NCBI RefSeq assembly: GCF_002804065.1
Contig: NZ_CP024955.1
Coordinates: forward strand, 1,984,001-2,048,000
From: Kyrpidia spormannii
Lineage (GTDB): Bacteria > Bacillota > Bacilli > Kyrpidiales > Kyrpidiaceae
Length of the DNA: 64,000 nt
Reading direction: 5' to 3'
In this document: piece after piece, positions 26,902 to 35,104 of the stretch
How the letters are laid out: each line of letters starts with the position of its first letter
Position numbering within the stretch: position 1 is the stretch's first letter
Translations under genes and position numbers: made by a program
The notes under the pieces: model-generated
Databases searched by the model: none
What the model was told of the DNA's origin: nothing
Seen by the model: the letters and a program-made list of their open reading frames with translations, nothing else

Positions 26902-28370
26902 ATGCGTGGCTGGTTTTTTTGAGCGCTTCCCTGGTCGGCACCCTCCTGACCGTACTCCTCGCCGTTCTCGTTCTGTGGCGAACGGGACGCCGCTGGATCG
27001 ATCTTGTGGCGGACCGGACTCTGGACATCCTTGTGACGGATCCCTACCGTCATAATCTCTGGGAGTTCATCAGCGCCAGCCGGCGCAGCGGCGTTCAACT
27101 CCTTATCGAGAACAGCATGCGGGCCGCCACCGGTGAAGTGATCAAACGCCCGATGGGTTCACCCAAACCCTCCCCCCAATTCGACGCCATCGGCTTCACC
27201 CCGGCCCAGGTCACCCGGGCGGCCTCTGCGGGGGTCATCGACCTGTCCGTGGCCATCGGGCCCGGCGCCCAGCGCCCTCTTCACCTCGCCATCCCCATCC
27301 TGATCGGTGGCATGGGGTACGGCGTCGGCATCACCCGGCAAGCGTGGAGCGCCTTGCTCGGCGGGGCCACAGCGATGGGAACGGTGGTCAACACCGGAGA
27401 AGGAGTCGTTTACCTCGAGGATGTCGATGCAGCAGGCGGACGTTTTATTCTTCAATGGAGTCGGGCGCACTGGGCAAAGGAACCGCAGTTGGTCCGGGCC
27501 TGCTCCGCAGTGGAGATTCATTTCGGCCAAGGGGCCTCCACGGGGCTTGGGATCCACATCCCCCCGGAGGAACTGAAAGAAGCCCGATCTGCCATGAAGC
27601 TTGGACCTCGGGAATGGGCGCGGATCGGAGAGCAATTTCCAGGGGTACACGGGGTGCGGGATGTTTCGCGCATGGTCACGTTTCTGCGGGAAATGTCTAA
27701 CGGGGTTCCCATTGGAGCCAAAATCGCTCCGGGCGACGACATCGAAGCCTGCCTCGAGGCGTTGCTCGAGTGTGGCGTGGATTTTATCACCATAGACGGG
27801 GCTCAAGCGGGCACCAAAGGCAGCGAGCCCATCGCCGAGGATGATTTTGGCCTGCCCACCTTTTTCGCCTTGAGCCGAGCCCGGCGATATTTTGACGCGC
27901 ATCGGGTCAAGGACGTCAGCCTCATTATATCCGGCGGACTCGCCACCCCGGGACATTTTTTAAAAGCGATCGCCCTTGGCGCCACGGCCGTCGCCATCGG
28001 ATCCCCCGCCCTCTACGCGGCCAGCCATGGCCAACTCCAGAAAGCCCTGCCTTTCGAACCTCCGACCGAACTGGTGCTCATGGTGGGAAAACGCACAGAC
28101 CGGTTCGATCCCCTGGAGGGGGCCCGTTCTCTCGCGCTGTTCCTCAAATCCTGTGCCGATGAGATGGCCATGGGCATTCGGGCCATGGGGAAAATGTCCA
28201 TCCGGGAAGTCAGCGCCTCGGACCTGTTTGCCCTGGATCCGGAAGTGGCCCGAACGGCGGGCATCCGCTACGCCGGGGAGGCCCGCTGGGATCTGTACCG
28301 AAAAGATCGAACCCGAAGGCGCGACAACGTATGGTCGCAGAAAAGTTCCGGTTGGAGGGAGCGGTCATGA
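26898..28370 (+). CDS. FMN-binding glutamate synthase-domain protein with membrane anchor
   Basis: 490 residues: an N-terminal membrane helix (WLVFLSASLVGTLLTVLLAVLVLW) and then a TIM-barrel related to the FMN/synthase domain of glutamate synthase. Visible motifs are IPILIGGMGYGVGITRQAW, STGLGIHIPPEEL, DFITIDGAQAGTKGSEP and IISGGLATPGHFLKAIALGATAVAIGSPALYA. I see no Cys cluster for a [3Fe-4S] centre and no glutaminase domain, so it is unlikely to be a standard glutamate synthase. GTG overlaps the ferritin-like stop (GTGA); the next gene overlaps its stop (ATGA). Confidence 0.8.
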   Translation: MNAWLVFLSASLVGTLLTVLLAVLVLWRTGRRWIDLVADRTLDILVTDPYRHNLWEFISASRRSGVQLLIENSMRAATGEVIKRPMGSPKPSPQFDAIGFTPAQVTRAASAGVIDLSVAIGPGAQRPLHLAIPILIGGMGYGVGITRQAWSALLGGATAMGTVVNTGEGVVYLEDVDAAGGRFILQWSRAHWAKEPQLVRACSAVEIHFGQGASTGLGIHIPPEELKEARSAMKLGPREWARIGEQFPGVHGVRDVSRMVTFLREMSNGVPIGAKIAPGDDIEACLEALLECGVDFITIDGAQAGTKGSEPIAEDDFGLPTFFALSRARRYFDAHRVKDVSLIISGGLATPGHFLKAIALGATAVAIGSPALYAASHGQLQKALPFEPPTELVLMVGKRTDRFDPLEGARSLALFLKSCADEMAMGIRAMGKMSIREVSASDLFALDPEVARTAGIRYAGEARWDLYRKDRTRRRDNVWSQKSSGWRERS

Positions 28371-28891
28371 TTCGAAAAAAGGGGATTCGGCAGGATCCGG
28401 TTGATGCTCGCTCCTCGGCGGCCCCCCGCCCGGCCTCGCCGCCCCTCATCACCCGGGATCACATCGCGGACATCCGCCGCCGGCTTCCCCTCACCCCGGA
28501 GGAAACGATCCACGCCTTGGCTCTAGCCGCCGAGATGCTGGAGCGCTTAATCCGGCGATTGGACCGTCCAATGAGTCGGGCGCCCCATGACGAGACGCGG
28601 CTCGGTTGGTACCGAATGAAACAGCGGCTGGAGGCACACGTGCGGCGCCTGCGCCGGCAGATGCGCCGGATGGGCGAGCCCGAGGTCCAGGTGCGACCCA
28701 CTCGATCGGAAATCTCTGATGTGACCTGGGCCCACCTGTTCGCCTTGTACGAGCGGATCATCGACGGCACGAAGGATATCCGCCTGCGGTCCGTTTTGTT
28801 CGAGATCTGGGGTGAAACCGCCATTGAGCACGGGTGGCTGGCCTCCTGGGTGGTGGATGTGGGAGACATCGACCCGGAGCTTGTCCGCTGA
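28367..28891 (+). CDS. Hypothetical helical protein coupled to the FMN protein
   Basis: 174 residues, not recognised. A Pro/Ala-rich N-terminus (residues about 10-35) is followed by charged helices (ALALAAEMLERLIRRLDR, RMKQRLEAHVRRLRRQMRRMG). It ends in SDVTWAHLFALYERIIDGTKDIRLRSVLFEIWGE and an acidic end. ATG start with GTTGGAGGGAGCGG upstream, sharing ATGA with the FMN gene. No membrane helix. Probably a partner of the two upstream products. Confidence 0.6.
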   Translation: MIRKKGIRQDPVDARSSAAPRPASPPLITRDHIADIRRRLPLTPEETIHALALAAEMLERLIRRLDRPMSRAPHDETRLGWYRMKQRLEAHVRRLRRQMRRMGEPEVQVRPTRSEISDVTWAHLFALYERIIDGTKDIRLRSVLFEIWGETAIEHGWLASWVVDVGDIDPELVR

Positions 28892-28905
28892 CTGTGGACT
28901 TGGCA

Positions 28906-29214
28906 TCACTGGCCGTTAAAAACGATGATCACGTCAGTGGGCCGCCCGGGTTCGGCGGATTGAAACACCACCCGGGCATAGCGGAGAAAAAGTCTGGGAA
29001 CTAAGGCCACCGCCCCTTGAGGAATGACATTCTCCAACAGGCCATCCGCAATCAGCGTCCCTTGATCGGGACTCACCTGGACGCCCACAGTGGCGGGGGC
29101 CGTACCCGCATTTATCACCACAAAGGTGTAGATATTGAGGCCTGCCAGCTCAATAAAACGAGATCCCGTGAGTTGATCGGAAGTTGTGTACGTTTCAACC
29201 GACTGGCGGAACAT
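28906..29214 (-). CDS. DUF6385-like small surface protein
   Basis: 102 residues that match the C-terminal domain of the divergent neighbour at 29431-30207: SRFIELAGLNIYTFVVINAGTAPATVGVQVSPD and ALVPRLFLRYARVVFQSA here correspond to NLGTYSFFVYNAGPNPANLNVEIS and VLVPSRFLKYTRLSYASA there. This beta-rich domain (DUF6385 as I recall) occurs in spore-surface associated Firmicute proteins. ATG at 29212-29214 with GAGGGGATTTAC upstream, and a sigma-K like promoter 40 bases further. Confidence 0.68.
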   Translation of the reverse strand: MFRQSVETYTTSDQLTGSRFIELAGLNIYTFVVINAGTAPATVGVQVSPDQGTLIADGLLENVIPQGAVALVPRLFLRYARVVFQSAEPGRPTDVIIVFNGQ

Positions 29215-29251
29215 GTAAATCCCCTCGTTTATCGATAATCAGACTTCCATT

Positions 29252-29277
29252 TATGCTATGTCCCCTTCCACCCCCGT
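29252..29277 (-). promoter_or_regulatory. Sigma-K-like promoter of the small DUF6385 gene
   Basis: On the minus strand CATAGCATA (29252-29260) matches the sigma-K -10 pattern CATANNNTA exactly, and an AC (29276-29277) lies 15 bases upstream (16-17 is usual). Transcription would start about 30 bases before the ATG. It supports late mother-cell expression but remains a short-motif prediction. Confidence 0.42.
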
Positions 29278-29430
29278 GACCCTTACATTTCACCGGTTTA
29301 TTTCCTCCCAGACCATGTGCACATTTTCCGATCTGGCGGTGTTCGTCCACACCTTTATGAACATGCTTCCGTATCCTGTCTCCCAGCGATGGCTCCCCAC
29401 CATCGACTTTCAGGGAAAGGATCGATTGTT

Positions 29431-30207
29431 TTGCCAAACTTCGCTGTTTTTAACCCAAATCCCGACGACCTGCGGGCACTGATTTTCGGGCGAGATACCA
29501 CCAATACCAGCCGAATCCTCGCGACTGACCCCTCGGGCAACCTCACCACCGTGGCCTTGGACGGCACCATCACCAGCGTCCTCGGCACAACGGTCACCGC
29601 AGGAACGATCAACAATCTCTTGAACGGCACCATTTCCTCTGTCCTGGGAGCAACCGTCACGGCAGGAACGCTCTCCAACCTCTTGGACGGGACCCTTTCG
29701 AACATTTTAGGGGCCACCATCACCGCCGGTACCCTGAGCAACCTGCTCAGCGGGACCATCTCCAGCGTTCTTGGGGCCACGTTGACCGCCGGAACATTGT
29801 CGAACCTCCTGGACGGAACCATCTCTAACCTACTGGGGGCGACGATCACCGCGGGGACCCTGAGCAGCGTCACCTCGATATCGCAAAAGAGTTTCACCGA
29901 GATCGATTATCCTCCTACACCCACGGCAGATGCCCTTACGCCCCTTCCTCCCGTGACCACAGCAAATCTAGGAACCTATTCCTTCTTTGTCTATAACGCG
30001 GGCCCCAACCCCGCCAATCTAAACGTTGAGATCAGCGCGAATGGGACCAACTGGTATATCGATGTGTCTTCACCCGGCTTGGCTGCTGGGTCTGTAGACG
30101 TGCTCGTTCCCAGCCGTTTCTTAAAATACACGCGGCTGTCGTACGCTTCGGCGACGACGGGGGCCTCCACCACCATTGACGTATTTTTCAACGCCCAGGG
30201 AACCTGA
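29431..30207 (+). CDS. DUF6385-like protein with five 21-residue repeats
   Basis: 258 residues. The start PNFAVFNPNPDDLRALIFG and DPSGNLTTV resemble DUF6385 proteins. The middle holds five 21-residue Thr/Ser/Gly-rich repeats of the form GTISxVLGATxTAGTLSNLLD. The C-terminal domain has YSFFVYNAGPNPANLNVEIS and RFLKYTRLSYASATTG. No signal peptide. I chose the TTG at 29431 behind GGGAAAGGATCGATTGTT; upstream in-frame sequence is unlike the family. It lies directly before the SunS-like glycosyltransferase genes, so its Ser/Thr-rich repeats are possible glycosylation targets. Confidence 0.68.
   Translation: MPNFAVFNPNPDDLRALIFGRDTTNTSRILATDPSGNLTTVALDGTITSVLGTTVTAGTINNLLNGTISSVLGATVTAGTLSNLLDGTLSNILGATITAGTLSNLLSGTISSVLGATLTAGTLSNLLDGTISNLLGATITAGTLSSVTSISQKSFTEIDYPPTPTADALTPLPPVTTANLGTYSFFVYNAGPNPANLNVEISANGTNWYIDVSSPGLAAGSVDVLVPSRFLKYTRLSYASATTGASTTIDVFFNAQGT
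29563..29877 (+). repeat. Five tandem 63-bp repeats
   Basis: Five in-frame units of 63 bases (29563-29625, then every 63 bases to 29877) each encode a 21-residue unit with GT-I/L-S-x-V/I/L-LG-A-T-x-T-AGT-L/I-x-N-LL. Units differ by synonymous and a few conservative changes. An array of this kind may vary in copy number between strains. Confidence 0.88.
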
Positions 30208-30237
30208 TCCCCGGGCGTTCCATAGGAGGGATGCCCG

Positions 30238-32253
30238 GTGAGCAAACCCTTGCTCGGCGTGATGATGTTGGCAAAAGATGAGGAGAAAACGATTTTGCGA
30301 AGCCTGGAAAGCACCCGCAGTGTGGCTGACGAATGGATCGTGGTAGACACCGGATCCCGGGACCGAACGGCGGAGGTGGCCAGGAGCTTCGGAGCCCGGG
30401 TGATTCACGTCCCTTGGGAGGACGATTTTTCGAAAGCGCGCAATGCGGGCCTCGCCCATGTTCAGGCCGAGTGGGTCCTGTGGCTAGACGCCGACGAGGA
30501 GCTGAGGGACGCGGATTCGAGCTGGCTGGAGGTGCTTCGTCATACAGAGGCGAAAAGCTTTTGGCTCGATATTGAAAATCTCCTCGGCCCATCGATGGAC
30601 GACCGGTTGATCCACCGAGTCCCCAGGTTGTTTCGGCGAGAACCCGGAGTGTATTTTCAAGGGCGCATTCATGAACAAATCGTTTGGGACCAAGAAGGCA
30701 TTTCAGAAACGCAGATAGCCCCTTGGCGGATTGTCCACCATGGGTATCGCCCCGAGGTCATCGCCCGGCGGGATAAGGTCCGGCGCAATCTCCGGCTTTT
30801 AAGGCTTGCGCTTCGGGATCTCCCCCGGCACCCGTTTTACACGTATCAAGTCGGGGTCACCTGGTGCCAGGCCGGCCGCCTGGACCGGGCTGCCCTGTGG
30901 CTCAGCCGAGCGGCCTCTTTGACGCCACTTCAGGCGCCGTACCGCCCCACCCTCTTTCGAGACCTGGGGATGGTCTGGCTCGCCCTGGGGAAATTTCGCG
31001 ACGTCGAGTTGACACTGCGGCCGGAGCTCGAGCGCTACCCGAAGTACGCCGATCTTTTTGTGATATTCGCCGACGCCCTGCGGGCTCAAGGGTTGCGGGA
31101 GGAGGCGCTGAAGGCGTATCTGCAGGCAGCGGCCTGTCCTCCCCCCGGTGCCCACGTCGGCAGCGCGGGGATCAACAGCTTCCGCCCACTCCACGCGGCG
31201 GCCCAGCTGTGCCTGGACCTCGGGCAGTTGCAAGAGGCAGAGCAGTGGGTACGCCAGGCCTTGGCGGCCCGGCCGGGGTGGGAGCCGGCCTTGGAAACGC
31301 TGGCCGAAATTCTCGCGGCCCGGGATGTACCAGAGGGCGATCTCGTCAAAGCATTGGCCTCCTGTGCCGGAACACCGCCGGACCAGCGGAGCCTGGTGCG
31401 GGCGCTACTGCATATTGGGGCCTACGGCGAGGTCATCGGGCTCCTAGATTCTGAAGATACCTCTCTCGGCAGTGAAAACCGGCCGCTGCGAGTTCAATGT
31501 CTCGTGGCTTTGGGTCAATGGCGGGAGGCGTGCCAGATAGTGGAACTCAGTATCCATTCGGGAGACCGGCAAGTCCCTCTGGGCGAGGAGGAGATCATGG
31601 ACTACGCCTTGGCCCGGTGGGCTCAGGATCAATCCCTCGACCGCAGACTGGAACTTCCCCCGGTCTATCAAAGCATCGACGCCAGGCTCATGGGGAGCCC
31701 CGCATCCCCGGACACTCAAAGCCACGCGGCAATTGGACCGGACATCCTTCGGCCCCTGATCCAACGGGCGGTTCAACACCGCTTGATTCCCTTGGCGGAA
31801 GATCTGGCCGCCCTCCACAGCAACGGGATGGATCTGTTTCTCGCCAAGACCCTGTACCGTGAAGGATGGGTCTATCTCGCCGCAGACCGCTTGCTCCGTC
31901 TTCTTACCCGGCGCGAGTTGGACGCCGAGGGGCTGTTTCTCTTGGGAGAGATGCTCTACGACAAGGGACATTGGGATCAGGCGGCGGAATTGTTCGAGCA
32001 AAGTGCAGGTCTCGGGTTTTCCCGGGCCCGGCCGGCCGCTGCCGCGGCCGCCCTTCAGTCCGCCAAGAGGATGCTGGAAGAAGCCGAGGCTCTCCGACCG
32101 AAAAGGGGTGGGTTCGCGGAGGAGCGCAGGGCTGTCGGGCGGGCATTGGAACTTCTCGATGGAATCGGGTGGCACACCCACTGGCGGGGCCGGACAAGGA
32201 GGAATCGACATGAGTCGGCCGCAGATCTCCCTCTGCATGATCGTCAAGAATGA
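30238..32253 (+). CDS. SunS-like family 2 glycosyltransferase with helical-repeat tail (1)
   Basis: 671 residues. The GT2 domain (about 1-220) has GVMMLAKDEEKTILRSLES, WIVVDTGSRDRTAEVARSFGARV, WEDDFSKARNAGL and WLDADEELRD. The SunS-type block LFRREPGVYFQGRIHEQIV follows, then HHGYRPEVI. The rest is TPR-like helical repeats (for example RPTLFRDLGMVWLALGKFRDVELTL, LFLLGEMLYDKGHWDQAAELFEQSAG). GTG behind GGAGGGATGCCCG, 30 bases after the repeat protein. SunS-type enzymes glycosylate peptides, so a protein acceptor is plausible. Its end overlaps the next start by 44 bases. Confidence 0.83.
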   Translation: MSKPLLGVMMLAKDEEKTILRSLESTRSVADEWIVVDTGSRDRTAEVARSFGARVIHVPWEDDFSKARNAGLAHVQAEWVLWLDADEELRDADSSWLEVLRHTEAKSFWLDIENLLGPSMDDRLIHRVPRLFRREPGVYFQGRIHEQIVWDQEGISETQIAPWRIVHHGYRPEVIARRDKVRRNLRLLRLALRDLPRHPFYTYQVGVTWCQAGRLDRAALWLSRAASLTPLQAPYRPTLFRDLGMVWLALGKFRDVELTLRPELERYPKYADLFVIFADALRAQGLREEALKAYLQAAACPPPGAHVGSAGINSFRPLHAAAQLCLDLGQLQEAEQWVRQALAARPGWEPALETLAEILAARDVPEGDLVKALASCAGTPPDQRSLVRALLHIGAYGEVIGLLDSEDTSLGSENRPLRVQCLVALGQWREACQIVELSIHSGDRQVPLGEEEIMDYALARWAQDQSLDRRLELPPVYQSIDARLMGSPASPDTQSHAAIGPDILRPLIQRAVQHRLIPLAEDLAALHSNGMDLFLAKTLYREGWVYLAADRLLRLLTRRELDAEGLFLLGEMLYDKGHWDQAAELFEQSAGLGFSRARPAAAAAALQSAKRMLEEAEALRPKRGGFAEERRAVGRALELLDGIGWHTHWRGRTRRNRHESAADLPLHDRQE

Positions 32254-33553
32254 GACAGAGTACCTGGACGCCTGTCTCACCAGCGTTCGGGGCGCCGTAG
32301 ACGAAATCATCGTGGTGGATACCGGTTCGGATGACGGCAGCGCTGAGTTGGCCATGCGCCACGGGGCGCGGGTGATCCGTAAACCCTGGCGGGACGACTT
32401 TGCCCGGGCCCGAAATGCCGGTCTCGACCGGGCCCGGGGCGACTGGATTCTCGTGCTCGATGCGGATGAGCGCCTGGAGCCTGGCGGTGCGGCCGGGCTG
32501 CGTACCGTGGCACAAGAGCCGGAGGCCGAGGCTGTGCTGATCCAAATCTGTCATGAGCCCGGCCCCGGTCAAGAGCCCACCGTCATCAACCCGGTGGTTC
32601 GTTTGTTCCGGAACCGGCCGGAATACCGATTCGAAGGCAGGGTTCACGAACAGATCACTCCTTCCATCTGCCGGGCCCGGCCGGAAGCCCGCTTTATCGT
32701 CAGTGAAGTCCGAGTTCGCCACCTGGGCTACCACCCGGAAACGGTGAACAGCCGCAACAAGGTCGCCCGGAACTTGAGGCTTCTTCGCCTGGAGATCCGC
32801 GACCACCCGGACCGCCCCTTTCATTGGTACAATCTCGGGGTCGAATACGTGCGATCCGGAAGACTGCCGCGGGCTCTGGCCTGTTTCCGCCGGGCGAGGC
32901 GGGGGATCGAACCGGAGCGGACCCCCTGGGCGCACCTTCTGTATAAAACCGAAGCCCGGTGTCTCTACGCCGCCGGCCAGCCCGGGGATGCCCTCGCCCT
33001 CATTCAGGAAGGTCTGCGGCTATTTCCGAAGTATACAGATTTATACTGCCTGGCCGGCCTCATTGCTCTGGACCTGGGCCGGTGGGGGGCGGGCACAGAA
33101 TTTCTGCGCAAGGCTGTGGAGCTCGGCCCTGCTCCTTCGATGTTCCATCGAGAAGAAAGAATGGGAACGTATCTTCCCTGTTTCGCCCTCGGTGCCGCCG
33201 CGGAACAACTCCGGGTATACGACGCCGCCCTGATGTGGTTTAAAGCCGCGCTGACCTTTCAGCCGGCCCTGCGGCCGGCCGCCCTTCGAATCGCGGCTAT
33301 TCTCCGTGTCATCCGGGGGGAAAAGGCGGCTTCGGATTTTTGGGCCACCTGGGCCGCAGGCGATCCGAAGGGCCGGCAAACAAGGAGGATCGGTTCCACG
33401 ACTTTATCACCTGGGGTAAGCCGGCGTCTGGCGGATGCGGAGCGGCACCTGTGCAGGATAACAGACTCTACACCCTTTCAATCCTTGATTCTCGCCGTTC
33501 GCCTGGAGATCGCTCAGATACAACTCGGGGAGGTGGCAAGTCATGCCCTTTGA
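32210..33553 (+). CDS. SunS-like family 2 glycosyltransferase with helical-repeat tail (2)
   Basis: 447 residues, paralogous to the previous gene: ISLCMIVKNETEYLDACLTSV, EIIVVDTGSDDGSAELA, WRDDFARARNAGLDRARGDW, VLDADERLEP and RLFRNRPEYRFEGRVHEQI. Then come TPR-like repeats ending near AALRIAAILRVIRGEK. ATG at 32210 behind AAGGAGGAATCGAC; an in-frame reading far upstream is only the shadow of the previous gene. It overlaps the third paralogue by 11 bases. Confidence 0.83.
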   Translation: MSRPQISLCMIVKNETEYLDACLTSVRGAVDEIIVVDTGSDDGSAELAMRHGARVIRKPWRDDFARARNAGLDRARGDWILVLDADERLEPGGAAGLRTVAQEPEAEAVLIQICHEPGPGQEPTVINPVVRLFRNRPEYRFEGRVHEQITPSICRARPEARFIVSEVRVRHLGYHPETVNSRNKVARNLRLLRLEIRDHPDRPFHWYNLGVEYVRSGRLPRALACFRRARRGIEPERTPWAHLLYKTEARCLYAAGQPGDALALIQEGLRLFPKYTDLYCLAGLIALDLGRWGAGTEFLRKAVELGPAPSMFHREERMGTYLPCFALGAAAEQLRVYDAALMWFKAALTFQPALRPAALRIAAILRVIRGEKAASDFWATWAAGDPKGRQTRRIGSTTLSPGVSRRLADAERHLCRITDSTPFQSLILAVRLEIAQIQLGEVASHAL

Positions 33554-35096
33554 CATCTCGCTCTGCATGATTGTGCGCAATGAAGAAGACTTTTTGCCAC
33601 GCTGCCTGACTTCCGTCGCCCCCTACGTGTCAGAGATCATCATGGTGGACACCGGATCTACAGACCGGACCCGGGAGATCGCCGCTTCCTTCGGAGCGAA
33701 GATTCTCGACATCCCCTGGGCGGACGATTTTTCCCAAGCTCGCAACGCGGGGCTGGAAGCCGCTCGGATGCCGTGGATTCTGGTAATGGACGCCGATGAA
33801 ACCCTCGTGCCTCCGGATTCGGGGTACCTGGGCCGCCTCCTGGCGGACCGAGATGTAAAAGGATATTTTTTGCAGATCCTCCATCGGATCGGGGACGGTT
33901 CTTCAGGCGAATATGTGACGGATGCGGCCTGCCGCCTGTTCCGGAATGACCCGCAGATTCGATTTCAAGGGGTCATCCACGAGGAAACCGCCTCTGCCAT
34001 CCGGGCGGCCTATGGCGATGGGATTCGGTTCTCCGACCTGGTCCTTTGGCACGAGGGGTATGTCGATGAGGTGATCCGCAGGAGAAAGAAAAATGAGCGC
34101 AACGAGCGCCTGTTGAAAAGAGCCCTAGCTCAGCGTCCCGAGGATCCCGTGCTCCTTTACGCCTGGGGAACGGAGCAGTTCCAACAAGCCCGTTATAAGG
34201 AAGCACTGACAGCCTTTGAGCGGGCCCTGGAGTCAGCCCCCGTCTTTACGGGATACACGTCAGACTTGGTGATGAAAACGGCTTACTGCCTCCGTGAACT
34301 GGGCCGCCGGCGGGAGGCCGCACAACTGCTCCGGGAAGCGGCCGCTTTTTACCGCGATTTTGTCGATCTTTTCGAGTGGAGGGCCATCCTGCACCTGGAC
34401 GACGATCGGGCGGACCTGGCTCTGCCCCTCCTGGACCATTGCCTGGAGTTGGGCCCTTGTGACGGCCGCTACAGTTCGGCGTCCGGGGCGGGAACGTATC
34501 GAAGTCATTTTCTAGCCGGTATCGCCTGTGAACGGTTGTGGTTATGGGAGGAGGCGATGGACCATTATCAACGGGCTCTCCAGACTCACCCCGGCTATGA
34601 ACCGGCGGGGCGCCGGCTGGCCGAATTGAAATGTTTGTTCGATATGAACAGCGCTCAAGGTGGAAATCAGTCGGTGCCTATGAACACTGAAAACCCGGGG
34701 GCTCCGGTGCCCCCTCCCGACCGGGGACCGGCGGATCCTTCGATAGACCTTCTCCCTCCCAGGCCGTTACATCTGCTGGGCGTTTCCCGCGAACAAATCG
34801 CCACGTGGGCCCGGCAGTATTTGAGCCTCTCCTCCGAGCCGACGTACCAAGAAGCCCTGTTGGCCGGATGGTTGGCCCTGGAAAGCGACCTCGACACCCT
34901 GGCTGCCAAATGGTTCGCCCTCGCCGCCGGGATGTACCCCCATCGGGCTGCACCCCGGGTTGGGCGATTCCTGGCAGCGGTGCGCACCTTCCAGCGCCTT
35001 GTCCCCGACGTGGCAGCCAGAGTTCTCCCGGGACCCCTGCCATGGGCCCTCCACAGCCGACAGCTCCTGGCCGCCCTCTCCGAACCCCCGTTCTAG
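33543..35096 (+). CDS. SunS-like family 2 glycosyltransferase with helical-repeat tail (3)
   Basis: 517 residues, third paralogue: ISLCMIVRNEEDFLPRCLTSV, EIIMVDTGSTDRTREIAASFGAKI, WADDFSQARNAGLEAAR, MDADETLVPP and RLFRNDPQIRFQGVIHEE. TPR-like repeats follow to about residue 370. A Pro/Asn-rich linker (about 385-410) then leads to a C-terminal helical domain. ATG behind GGGGAGGTGGCAAGTC. It ends eight bases before the convergent minus-strand glycosyltransferase. Confidence 0.83.
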   Translation: MPFDISLCMIVRNEEDFLPRCLTSVAPYVSEIIMVDTGSTDRTREIAASFGAKILDIPWADDFSQARNAGLEAARMPWILVMDADETLVPPDSGYLGRLLADRDVKGYFLQILHRIGDGSSGEYVTDAACRLFRNDPQIRFQGVIHEETASAIRAAYGDGIRFSDLVLWHEGYVDEVIRRRKKNERNERLLKRALAQRPEDPVLLYAWGTEQFQQARYKEALTAFERALESAPVFTGYTSDLVMKTAYCLRELGRRREAAQLLREAAAFYRDFVDLFEWRAILHLDDDRADLALPLLDHCLELGPCDGRYSSASGAGTYRSHFLAGIACERLWLWEEAMDHYQRALQTHPGYEPAGRRLAELKCLFDMNSAQGGNQSVPMNTENPGAPVPPPDRGPADPSIDLLPPRPLHLLGVSREQIATWARQYLSLSSEPTYQEALLAGWLALESDLDTLAAKWFALAAGMYPHRAAPRVGRFLAAVRTFQRLVPDVAARVLPGPLPWALHSRQLLAALSEPPF

Positions 35097-35104
35097 AAGA
35101 CATT

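Noticed and set aside
29563-29877. Possible CRISPR-like array
   Set aside because: The 63-bp units are contiguous, in frame and coding; there are no unique spacers between short palindromic repeats.
31859-32209. A 117-codon N-terminal extension of the second SunS-like glycosyltransferase
   Set aside because: The extension is antisense-free but only the shadow frame of the preceding gene; the family start with AAGGAGG lies at 32210.
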